Positions 7,994 to 14,001 of a stretch of DNA of 15,818 nucleotides are shown here, piece by piece. Every line of letters begins with the position of its first letter. Position 1 is the first letter of the stretch. Below the pieces are notes generated by a model. The model saw only the letters and a program-made list of their open reading frames with translations. It was not told the origin of the DNA and did no database searches. A program made the position numbers and the translations under genes. This stretch comes from Bacilli bacterium (GTDB taxonomy: Bacteria; Bacillota_I; Bacilli_A; RF39; UBA660), in the NCBI GenBank assembly GCA_900771805.1, contig CAAGPL010000088.1:1-15818 (forward strand), given 5' to 3'.

Positions 7994-8350
7994 CTAAATT
8001 TCAGGACTATCAACAAATCCTGGATCCTTAAATCTAAAATAAACTAAACAAATTGCACCAACAACAAAAAATACACTACCAAAAAGTCTTATTCTAATAA
8101 GATTTTTTTCTTTAGAACTTGCTTCATTATAAATTTCATAATTTTTTTTCAAATAATAAAGATAAATTATAAGTGCTATAACTATAGTTATCTTAAAAAT
8201 AGTACAACCCTTTTCATGATAAAAACTATCACCTGTTTCAATAAACTTTTTCTCATAATTAGTACCTATTATTCCCATTACTGAAATAATTATAAAAACA
8301 ACATAAATAATTTTTTCAATATCTAAGTTTACCTCTATACTATTTCTCAT
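7994..8350 (-). CDS. Small three-helix membrane protein, unknown function
   Basis: A 118-residue protein with hydrophobic segments at about 13-29, 50-67 and 88-105. A short charged loop (31-49) and a Lys/Glu-rich loop (68-87) separate them. I recognise no family. The stop codon directly abuts the LysR stop on the other strand, with no terminator between them, so the two transcripts probably overlap at their 3' ends. No Shine-Dalgarno precedes the ATG; instead a TATAAT ends 5 bases before it, suggesting translation of a leaderless mRNA. No other ATG with a ribosome site in this frame gives a credible protein. Confidence 0.65.
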   Translation of the reverse strand: MRNSIEVNLDIEKIIYVVFIIISVMGIIGTNYEKKFIETGDSFYHEKGCTIFKITIVIALIIYLYYLKKNYEIYNEASSKEKNLIRIRLFGSVFFVVGAICLVYFRFKDPGFVDSPEI

Positions 8351-8355
8351 AATAA

Positions 8356-8361
8356 ATTATA
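8356..8361 (-). promoter_or_regulatory. -10 box immediately before a start codon
   Basis: A perfect TATAAT ends 5 bases before the ATG at 8350, placing transcription initiation at or near the A of the start codon. No good -35 is seen 16-18 bases upstream. The preceding gene's terminator (8378-8400) sits there, which separates the two transcripts. Confidence 0.4.
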
Positions 8362-8377
8362 AGTTTTACACCACAAT

Positions 8378-8400
8378 AAAAGACCTCTAATTAGAAGTCT
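8378..8400 (-). terminator. Rho-independent terminator of the lipoprotein gene
   Basis: On the minus strand AGACTTCT (8400-8393), loop AATT and AGAGGTCT (8388-8381) pair over 8 bp with one G-T wobble, followed by a short T-run. The gene's TAG (8387-8389) lies in the loop and 3' arm. Confidence 0.65.
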
Positions 8401-8887
8401 TATCAAAACTAACAGTCTTAGACCATTCTAAGAATTTAGGTTTGTACTTATCTTTATTCTTTTCTGAACAAATAAATTGTATTAACCAAAAAGCATCTTC
8501 TGACTTATTAACAGTAGCTAAATAATAAATATTCTTTCCATTCATTTCTTTAACATACTCAAAATAAGTAACACCATCTTTATTAATTACTTCACTATCT
8601 AATTTATTATTACTAACTACTAACCTAGCATAATCTTCTAAAGAATTTTCATTAGTAATATTTACTTTTTCTAAATCAGTAAAACTTTCTTTTAAAGCAG
8701 TAAATTCCATATCTATTCCCTTTAAATAAACAGTTTGACTAACTATATCAGTTTCTACTAAACCATCTTCTAAAGTAACATTTATACCATTAACACTATA
8801 TTCCTTCTCTCCAACATTAAATTCACATCCTGCTAAAAAGAAACAAAAAACAACTGCAAATATACCTAAAATAATTCTATTTTTCAT
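8387..8887 (-). CDS. Secreted lipoprotein, PsbP/DcrB-like
   Basis: A 166-residue lipoprotein. The N-terminus is a type II signal peptide with lipobox LAGC; Cys21 would be lipidated and the protein held on the outer face of the membrane. The mature part (about 145 residues) runs as short strands and helices ending FWLIQFICSEKNKDKYKPKFLEWSKTV, a pattern seen in PsbP/DcrB-fold lipoproteins of Gram-positives; the fold is suggested, not proven, and the function is unknown. The open frame extends back to a TTG at 8947, but the ATG at 8887 has AGGAG (8895-8899) 7 bases upstream and starts the signal peptide correctly. Confidence 0.82.
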   Translation of the reverse strand: MKNRIILGIFAVVFCFFLAGCEFNVGEKEYSVNGINVTLEDGLVETDIVSQTVYLKGIDMEFTALKESFTDLEKVNITNENSLEDYARLVVSNNKLDSEVINKDGVTYFEYVKEMNGKNIYYLATVNKSEDAFWLIQFICSEKNKDKYKPKFLEWSKTVSFDKTSN

Positions 8888-9049
8888 ATCATAACTCCTC
8901 ATACTATAAAAGTGTACCATAAAAAATATAAAAAATCTATAAAACAAAGTTTCTAATTTACAAAAAAATATAAATTCAATAAATCTATTATATAAATAAT
9001 TTAATATTCTAAGTTTAAAGATAAAATAAAATTTAAATCTATAAAAAAG

Positions 9050-9073
9050 AAAAACTGTAACTAATCGTTACAG
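9050..9073 (-). terminator. Rho-independent terminator of the thioredoxin-like gene
   Basis: On the minus strand CTGTAAC (9073-9067), loop GATTA and GTTACAG (9061-9055) form a perfect 7-bp stem followed by TTTTT, a C and a further T-run. The last codons and the TAG stop lie inside the hairpin. Confidence 0.85.
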
Positions 9074-9666
9074 CCACTTTTACATACATTGCTTTTAACT
9101 TCATTAAATGCTTTTTCAAATAATAATTTTAGGTCTTCACTACCTTCATTTTTCCAGTAATTTTCAGGTTTTTCATAACCTTTTGTATCAAGTGATGTTT
9201 CATCATTAAATAGTAGTATTTTCCCATCTTTTACAATAATTAAAGCAGGTACAAATACTCTTTTATTTCCCTCTTCATCATTTGGTATGTATTCATTTAA
9301 TATTTTTACTATTTTTTGATATTTTTCAGAATTATTTTTTCTATCTTCTAGAATATTAAAATAATAAACTTTATCTATACCAACTTTTTTAGCTACTTCT
9401 TCTACATAAGGAACATAAGCTTGACACCAAGGACATTCAGGAAAGCCTAAATATACTACACCAGTTCCCTTTTCAAGTATGTTTATTATTTGATCTATAT
9501 TTCTATAAACAAACGGATTATTATCACTCACCTTACTATATTCATTTTTAAATCTTAGAGCATCAGTTTCTTTATTATCATCTTTCTTAATAAAGAAAAA
9601 ATATAATAGAATTAAACCAATAACTACAAGTATAGCTCCTAATAAAAACTTTTTTAAATTTTTCAT
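9061..9666 (-). CDS. Membrane-anchored thioredoxin-like protein
   Basis: A 201-residue protein with a single N-terminal membrane anchor (about 7-26, Lys on both sides) and an extracytoplasmic thioredoxin fold. The active site is C78-P-W-C81 in the context GFPECPWCQAYVP, and the expected cis-proline is P140 (VFVPAL). It should reduce, oxidise or shuffle disulfides of exported proteins; the direction cannot be told from sequence. It ends in a second Cys pair, C195 and C199 (CKSGC), which could exchange with the active site. A strong AGGAGG (9673-9678) and an own promoter precede it. The adjacent XRE regulator has a six-cysteine ectodomain and is a possible client. It resembles the bacteriocin-accessory-type thioredoxins, though no bacteriocin gene is seen. 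Confidence 0.87.
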   Translation of the reverse strand: MKNLKKFLLGAILVVIGLILLYFFFIKKDDNKETDALRFKNEYSKVSDNNPFVYRNIDQIINILEKGTGVVYLGFPECPWCQAYVPYVEEVAKKVGIDKVYYFNILEDRKNNSEKYQKIVKILNEYIPNDEEGNKRVFVPALIIVKDGKILLFNDETSLDTKGYEKPENYWKNEGSEDLKLLFEKAFNEVKSNVCKSGCND

Positions 9667-9687
9667 GTTTTTCCTCCTTCTATTTAA

Positions 9688-9716
9688 ATGATAACATATT
9701 TATTTTTATTTGTAAC
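9688..9716 (-). promoter_or_regulatory. Promoter of the thioredoxin-like gene
   Basis: On the minus strand GTTACA (9716-9711) and TATCAT (9693-9688) are 17 bases apart. The -10 is preceded by TGT, making an extended -10. It lies between the XRE stop and the AGGAGG ribosome site. Confidence 0.6.
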
Positions 9717-9733
9717 TAAACTTAAGGTTGAGT

Positions 9734-10426
9734 TTATTTTTTATTACAAGTATTACTTAAATTAAGAGGAATTTGATATTTAGTAATATTACCTTCACTA
9801 TCAGTAGCATTAATAACTATATATAAACTATTATTATCATACTTATCACACTTATTAGAAAAATCTTTCAAATCAAAATCAATATTCTCCAAATAATCTT
9901 CTAACTTAATACTTCCATCATAATTATATTTACAAGTATCAAGTACTTTAAACTTATCATCCTTTTTCTCATACAAACCACATTCTATTTTTACATATTT
10001 AGTAGTATCATCTCCTCCACAATAAGTAACATTTCCTAAATGCAAATGACTATTACTCTTATTATAAGCAAGTGACCCATAAATATTAAAGTCTTCACAA
10101 CTTGAACTAATTATCTTAAAGTTTATTTGATTATCCCGAAAATTAATTGAAGCAATTACTATTAATAAAATAACTAATATAATTGAAGTCAGTATTATTA
10201 ACTTCTTTTTATTCTTATCAACTTTCCCATCTAAAACACTATCTAAACTAATATTATAATCTTCACATATTAACTTTAAAACACTAATATCAGGTATATT
10301 TTTTCCATTTTCCCATTTACTTACCGCTTGATAAGTAACACCATATTTATTAGCAAACTCATTTTGTGTAAGATTACTCTTTATTCTTAACTCTTTAATC
10401 AAGTTACCAATTCTAACTGGATCCAT
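9734..10426 (-). CDS. Membrane-spanning XRE-family regulator with cysteine-rich ectodomain
   Basis: A 230-residue protein. Residues 1-66 are a Cro/C1-type helix-turn-helix (LTQNEFANKYGVTYQAVSKWENGKNIPD) followed by the LxxIcxxYnIsLDxLL segment common in Bacillota XRE regulators. A Lys cluster (71-75) and one membrane helix (about 76-94) place the remaining 136 residues outside the cell. That part carries six Cys (110, 136, 149, 165, 193, 227), an even number compatible with three disulfides, and no known domain. One-component membrane regulators sense envelope or external signals directly; that role is inferred. The ribosome site AGGGG (10434-10438) overlaps the stop of the flippase gene upstream, so it is translated as part of the PAP2-flippase operon. 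Confidence 0.88.
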   Translation of the reverse strand: MDPVRIGNLIKELRIKSNLTQNEFANKYGVTYQAVSKWENGKNIPDISVLKLICEDYNISLDSVLDGKVDKNKKKLIILTSIILVILLIVIASINFRDNQINFKIISSSCEDFNIYGSLAYNKSNSHLHLGNVTYCGGDDTTKYVKIECGLYEKKDDKFKVLDTCKYNYDGSIKLEDYLENIDFDLKDFSNKCDKYDNNSLYIVINATDSEGNITKYQIPLNLSNTCNKK

Positions 10427-10437
10427 TAAATCACCCC

Positions 10438-11286
10438 TTATAAATCAAACACTTTATAAACTAAAACACTATTAATAATTAATAAAACTACACCTATTAC
10501 CAAATGCACTTCATTCATAGGGAATTTACTTACTTCATATAAAACACTAACTATACTAGAAAGAACAAAACCTATAATAGCATAATATGTTTCCTTCTTA
10601 TAATGTTTTAAACACCAATCAATTATTTTAGAAACAAACACAATACCAAGAATAACACCTAGCATAAATACACCCATTAAAATGATATTAGTACTTAAAT
10701 TTTTAAATGCTGTAATTTCATTTACCATATTTAAAACTGGTTCATAATAACCAATAAGCATAAGAGTAAAAGAACCACTTATACCAGGAACAACCATTGT
10801 AACTGCAGCTAACATACCTACAAAAAATAAAATAACATATCCATACATATTCATATTATCAAAAGTAACCAAATTACTGCTTTTATGAAAAATTAACATA
10901 CTAAGAACTATTAACATTCCAACTAACATAAGAGAAGTATCTTTTATAGTAATTTTATATCCCTTAACATTCTTACAAAGTGAAGGAATACCACCAATAA
11001 TCATACCCAGGAATATCAAAATAGTTATAATAGGTGCCTTATCTAAACCAAACTTAATAATTCTAGCAAAAACACTAACAGAAAAAACTACTCCAAGCCC
11101 TATTGGTAACAAATACATAAAATACTTTTTAAAATCATTAAGACTTTTATAAAAATTACTAGCTGCTTCAATTAACTCTTCATAAATTCCCATCAAAACA
11201 GCAAGTGTACCACCACTTACTCCAGGAATAACAAAAGATATTCCCAAAATTATACCTTTAATAAATAAAAATATTTTCTCTTTCAT
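10438..11286 (-). CDS. popT: DUF368 membrane protein, PopT-type undecaprenyl-phosphate flippase
   Basis: A 282-residue polytopic membrane protein with about eight hydrophobic segments. It carries the two family signatures in equivalent places of an internal repeat, PGVSGG (21-26) and PGISGS (167-172). DUF368 (PopT) proteins were shown to return undecaprenyl phosphate to the cytoplasmic face, recycling the carrier for peptidoglycan and other envelope polymers. A good AGGAG ribosome site precedes the ATG at 11286. The start overlaps the PAP2 stop by four bases (ATGA), and its own stop lies in the next gene's ribosome site. PAP2 makes the undecaprenyl phosphate that this protein would flip, so the pairing is functionally coherent. 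The specific symbol rests on family membership. Confidence 0.88.
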   Translation of the reverse strand: MKEKIFLFIKGIILGISFVIPGVSGGTLAVLMGIYEELIEAASNFYKSLNDFKKYFMYLLPIGLGVVFSVSVFARIIKFGLDKAPIITILIFLGMIIGGIPSLCKNVKGYKITIKDTSLMLVGMLIVLSMLIFHKSSNLVTFDNMNMYGYVILFFVGMLAAVTMVVPGISGSFTLMLIGYYEPVLNMVNEITAFKNLSTNIILMGVFMLGVILGIVFVSKIIDWCLKHYKKETYYAIIGFVLSSIVSVLYEVSKFPMNEVHLVIGVVLLIINSVLVYKVFDL

Positions 11287-11903
11287 ATATTCTCCTTTTT
11301 ATAATAATTAATAAACATAAATAAAACAATTAAACCAACTAAATATCCAGCACATACATCAGACAAATAATGTACTCCCAAGTACAGCCTAGATACTCCT
11401 ATTAATATTATTATAATAACTAAAAATATAGTAAATAATACTTTTTTTAATCCTTTAATATCACTATTATTAAGTAAATAAATTAAAATTCCATAAAAAA
11501 CAATACTACATGCAGTATGTCCACTTGGAAATGATGGATCCCATGGAACATTTATTAAACTTGTAAGTGGCCTTTCTCTATTAATAATAAACTTAATAAT
11601 TAAATTAATCAAATAAACTGTAAATAAAGAACAACTAAGTTTAATAATATTTTTTTTATTTTTATAAACAACAAACAAAATTATTAAAGTAATTATATAA
11701 AAGTATACACTTCCCATATTAGTAATAATTTTAAAAAAAATAGTTAAACCATTATTCACTAAATTATCTAATATATAATCATGTATAAACATATCAAATG
11801 TTAATAACTCATAACTAAAGTATCTTTTTACTTGAATAAATGTTAATAACATTAAAATAATTGTTAATAAATAATACTTATTCACTTTTAAAAATTTTTT
11901 CAT
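11283..11903 (-). CDS. PAP2-family phosphatase (likely undecaprenyl-diphosphate phosphatase)
   Basis: A 206-residue membrane phosphatase with all three PAP2 motifs: K104-X6-R111-P112, P126-S-G-H129, and S171-R172-X5-H178-X3-D182. H178 is the nucleophile by family precedent and H129 the acid. Six or so membrane helices surround them and place the site on the outer face. The likely reaction is undecaprenyl diphosphate to monophosphate, judged from coupling to a DUF368 flippase; phosphatidylglycerol-phosphate or phosphatidate are alternatives. The frame can be read from a TTG at 11930, but that lies upstream of the predicted transcript start. The ATG at 11903, preceded by a weak GTGG, is preferred. 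A strong promoter stands directly upstream. Confidence 0.88.
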   Translation of the reverse strand: MKKFLKVNKYYLLTIILMLLTFIQVKRYFSYELLTFDMFIHDYILDNLVNNGLTIFFKIITNMGSVYFYIITLIILFVVYKNKKNIIKLSCSLFTVYLINLIIKFIINRERPLTSLINVPWDPSFPSGHTACSIVFYGILIYLLNNSDIKGLKKVLFTIFLVIIIILIGVSRLYLGVHYLSDVCAGYLVGLIVLFMFINYYKKENI

Positions 11904-11918
11904 ATTAACCACATAAAA

Positions 11919-11947
11919 ATTATACAACAAAAAAACTATATTGTAAA
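11919..11947 (-). promoter_or_regulatory. Strong promoter of the PAP2-flippase-XRE operon
   Basis: On the minus strand TTTACA (11947-11942) and a perfect TATAAT (11924-11919) are exactly 17 bases apart. The -35 starts right after the ZIP stop codon. Only 15 bases separate the -10 from the ATG at 11903, so the leader should be about 8-10 nt. Confidence 0.75.
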
Positions 11948-12682
11948 CTAAAACAACATAGTTATAAGCATTAATACAATACCAAATAAAATTCCCATAT
12001 TAACCATTTTCTTATCCTTACTATCTTTAATTAAAGGTAAAAATTCAAAACAAGCAATATACATAATCATACCAAAAGTAAATGATAAAAGTGTTCCTAT
12101 AATAAATGCATTCAAAGTAAACTTATATAAAACTAAAGCACCAAATAAATAAGATATTCCAATACCTATCATACATAATAAAGTTTTACTTTTACCATAT
12201 AATTCATTAAACGTACTTGATAAAGTAAACCCAAGGGGTAAATTATGAAGTGCAATTCCAAGAGTTAAAATAACAGCAGTATCATAACTAGTTAAAACAG
12301 TACTATAAAGTGTCATTCCTTCTATAAAATTATGAATAACTAAAAACACACAAGTAATAAACGATATATGTTTATAAGCACTCTTTTCTTCATGATGATG
12401 ATGTCCACCTAAAACATCTAGTACGATTACTACTGCAAATCCAATAATTATAAAGAAGCAAGTAAATAGTATACTCTTAAATGTATCAAATCCTTCTTTG
12501 TAAAATTCATAAGCATCAGGTATTAAATGAAATAACCCCAAAAGAATTAAAACAATAAATCCAAGAGCCACACTGAAAGTCATAACTTTCTTATTATTCT
12601 TTGTAGAAAAAACAATTAAAGAACCAATTAATAAAGAAAACACTTCAAATATACTTAATACTAAAACTACAAATAAATCCAT
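11948..12682 (-). CDS. ZIP-family divalent metal transporter
   Basis: A 244-residue protein with eight predicted membrane helices and the ZIP layout. HLIPDA (52-57) lies in TM2, a His-rich cytoplasmic loop HHHHEE (94-99) between TM3 and TM4, HNFIEG (117-122) in TM4 and HNLPLG (146-151) in TM5. The TM4 and TM5 motifs form the binuclear metal site, so uptake of zinc, iron or manganese is expected. The usual TM5 sequence is HN-x-P-E-G; here Leu150 replaces the Glu, removing one metal ligand and perhaps changing metal choice or rate. An AGGAGG (12687-12692) overlaps the stop of the ATP-grasp gene, so the two are co-transcribed and coupled. Confidence 0.9.
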   Translation of the reverse strand: MDLFVVLVLSIFEVFSLLIGSLIVFSTKNNKKVMTFSVALGFIVLILLGLFHLIPDAYEFYKEGFDTFKSILFTCFFIIIGFAVVIVLDVLGGHHHHEEKSAYKHISFITCVFLVIHNFIEGMTLYSTVLTSYDTAVILTLGIALHNLPLGFTLSSTFNELYGKSKTLLCMIGIGISYLFGALVLYKFTLNAFIIGTLLSFTFGMIMYIACFEFLPLIKDSKDKKMVNMGILFGIVLMLITMLF

Positions 12683-12690
12683 AATTCCTC

Positions 12691-13707
12691 CTATATATCC
12701 ATATATTTTTTATATTTAGGTAAATCACCTTGTTTAATACCACTAATACTTGGTTTAACTTGAAACACACCAGGATACTGATTTCCTTCTATTACAATAA
12801 ATTCACCTTTGTCATTTAAAACAACATCCCAACCAACATATCTAATACTTGGTACAACCTTACTTAAAGTGCTTATAAAGTTTTCTAACTCATTATAATG
12901 TGGTACTTTAAACCCTACAATATCACATCCACTACTTGGATGTTTATAATAAATATTTCCTTTTTCATCTATCGCAGGTACATAAACAGTTCCTAAATCA
13001 TTAACAAAAGTATACATTCCACCACTACTAAAATTATCAACATTTCCATTATTACCAATTCTCAAAATAGTATTTAAAATATGAGTAACCCCTTTATCAT
13101 CAACAAAAGAAAGCACTCTAAGAGTATTAACACTTCCCTTATATAACTTACTAAAACTTTCGTGTTGATAAATAAACTCTTCAATAATAAACTCTTCTTT
13201 TTTCATAATAGAATTATATAACTTTAAAACATTATATTCATTCCTAAACATATTTCTATCTATATTAATAATCTCTAATCCTTTACCACCACAATTATTA
13301 ACTTGTTTACAAACTATTTTTTCTTTATCAAAAATATAATCCTTAAATTCTTTAAAAGTAGCATCCCTTAAATCAATAAAACTTCTACCTAAATAATTCT
13401 TAAATAACTTATTAAATTCTCCCTTATCATCAAGTAAATGCCAGTCTTCTTTTTTATTATACTTTTTAACTATATCATTATTATATTTACCAGTTAAATA
13501 AGTACTTCTTTCTTTACTATTTAAAAGATAAAACTCAAACTCAAAATAATCCATATAACCACTTCCATATAAAAGTGCACATTTAGCCATATCAAAAAGT
13601 ACATAAAAAGTACTTTTATTTATTTTACCACCAACTATTTTTGCATGATTAACATATTCTTTAAATTTCATATTTTTTATTTTTTTAAATACATAACTTA
13701 TTTTCAT
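12691..13707 (-). CDS. Sugar-transfer-associated ATP-grasp protein
   Basis: A 338-residue ATP-grasp enzyme of the family found near surface-glycan genes (ATPgrasp_ST type). Visible motifs: K134 and the glycine loop N138-C-G-G-K-G (ATP phosphates), EEF near 176-178 (adenine-side residues), SVNTLRV (192-198), DNFSSGG (224-230), VGWD (291-294) and IEGN (306-309), the last supplying Mg ligands. Such enzymes ligate a carboxylate to an amine or thiol; the family's substrates are unknown and a role in modifying surface sugars is inferred from its usual context. The frame extends to a GTG at 13716, but that GTG is part of the AGGTG ribosome site (13714-13718) for the ATG at 13707. It is the first gene of an operon with the ZIP transporter. 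Confidence 0.85.
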   Translation of the reverse strand: MKISYVFKKIKNMKFKEYVNHAKIVGGKINKSTFYVLFDMAKCALLYGSGYMDYFEFEFYLLNSKERSTYLTGKYNNDIVKKYNKKEDWHLLDDKGEFNKLFKNYLGRSFIDLRDATFKEFKDYIFDKEKIVCKQVNNCGGKGLEIINIDRNMFRNEYNVLKLYNSIMKKEEFIIEEFIYQHESFSKLYKGSVNTLRVLSFVDDKGVTHILNTILRIGNNGNVDNFSSGGMYTFVNDLGTVYVPAIDEKGNIYYKHPSSGCDIVGFKVPHYNELENFISTLSKVVPSIRYVGWDVVLNDKGEFIVIEGNQYPGVFQVKPSISGIKQGDLPKYKKYMDI

Positions 13708-13724
13708 AATTAACACCTATTAAA

Positions 13725-13753
13725 ATTATAGTAAACTTTTTTGAAAAAGTCTA
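13725..13753 (-). promoter_or_regulatory. Promoter of the ATP-grasp/ZIP operon with spacer palindrome
   Basis: On the minus strand TAGACT (13753-13748) and a perfect TATAAT (13730-13725) are 17 bases apart. A palindrome, ACTTTTT and AAAAAGT around two bases (13735-13750), fills most of the spacer and touches the -35, where a repressor could bind. Confidence 0.65.
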
Positions 13754-13796
13754 CTACTTAAAAATAGAAATCACAATTTATGTAATTTATTATAAA

Positions 13797-13819
13797 TAAA
13801 AATGAGAGCTTTCGCTCTC
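13797..13819 (-). terminator. GNRA-capped terminator hairpin
   Basis: On the minus strand GAGAGC (13819-13814), a GAAA tetraloop and GCTCTC (13809-13804) form a perfect stem followed by ATTTTTATTT. It would end a minus-strand transcript coming from the structured region at 13820-13957 and insulates the ATP-grasp promoter. Confidence 0.7.
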
Positions 13820-13957
13820 TTCACTGGGCAAACAACAATAAATAAATCATACCTATTTAATCCCTTTAAAATCATCGTTTTCAAGACACATAGTTTAAAA
13901 ATATTTAATCTTGCACAACAAAATTTAACTAAATTGCTGTGTAGAGACTGTGAAGAC
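13804..13957 (-). ncRNA. Candidate structured non-coding RNA
   Basis: About 150 nt between two terminators show ordered pairing. A closing helix joins 13820-13824 with 13950-13954 (TTCAC/GTGAA). Inside are two directly adjacent hairpins: CAAGA/TCTTG (13882-13886 with 13909-13913) and an 11-bp stem over 13914-13941 with one 2-nt bulge and a G-T wobble. The GNRA terminator would form the 3' end on the minus strand. No ribosome site precedes the open frames on either strand. It matches no RNA family I recognise (not tmRNA, SRP RNA or RNase P RNA). Strand is uncertain because the stems are nearly symmetric and the other flank is also a terminator. No convincing promoter was found for either strand. 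Confidence 0.35.
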
Positions 13958-13965
13958 ATAAGAAA

Positions 13966-14001
13966 AGCATATATAGGTTACGTAGCTTATATGCTATTTT
14001 T
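13966..14001. terminator. Bidirectional terminator after the OLD nuclease
   Basis: AGCATATA (13966-13973) pairs with TATATGCT (13988-13995), with two more inner pairs. The minus strand continues TTTTCTT just past the stop of the nuclease gene; the plus strand continues ATTTTTT. It can end the nuclease transcript and also a plus-strand transcript from the structured region. Confidence 0.6.

Noticed and set aside
8002..8022. Hairpin CAGGA/TCCTG after the LysR stop as its terminator
   Set aside because: The 5-bp stem has an 11-nt loop, no T-run follows it, and it lies inside the convergent coding region.
9711..9733. Weak AAACT/AGTTT stem after the XRE gene as a terminator
   Set aside because: Only five A/T-rich pairs with no T-run behind them; read-through into the thioredoxin-like gene cannot be excluded.
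13804..13957. A retron RNA, on the ground that some retron effectors are OLD-like
   Set aside because: There is no reverse transcriptase in the window and the recognisable retron RNA landmarks were not identified; kept only as an unassigned structured RNA.
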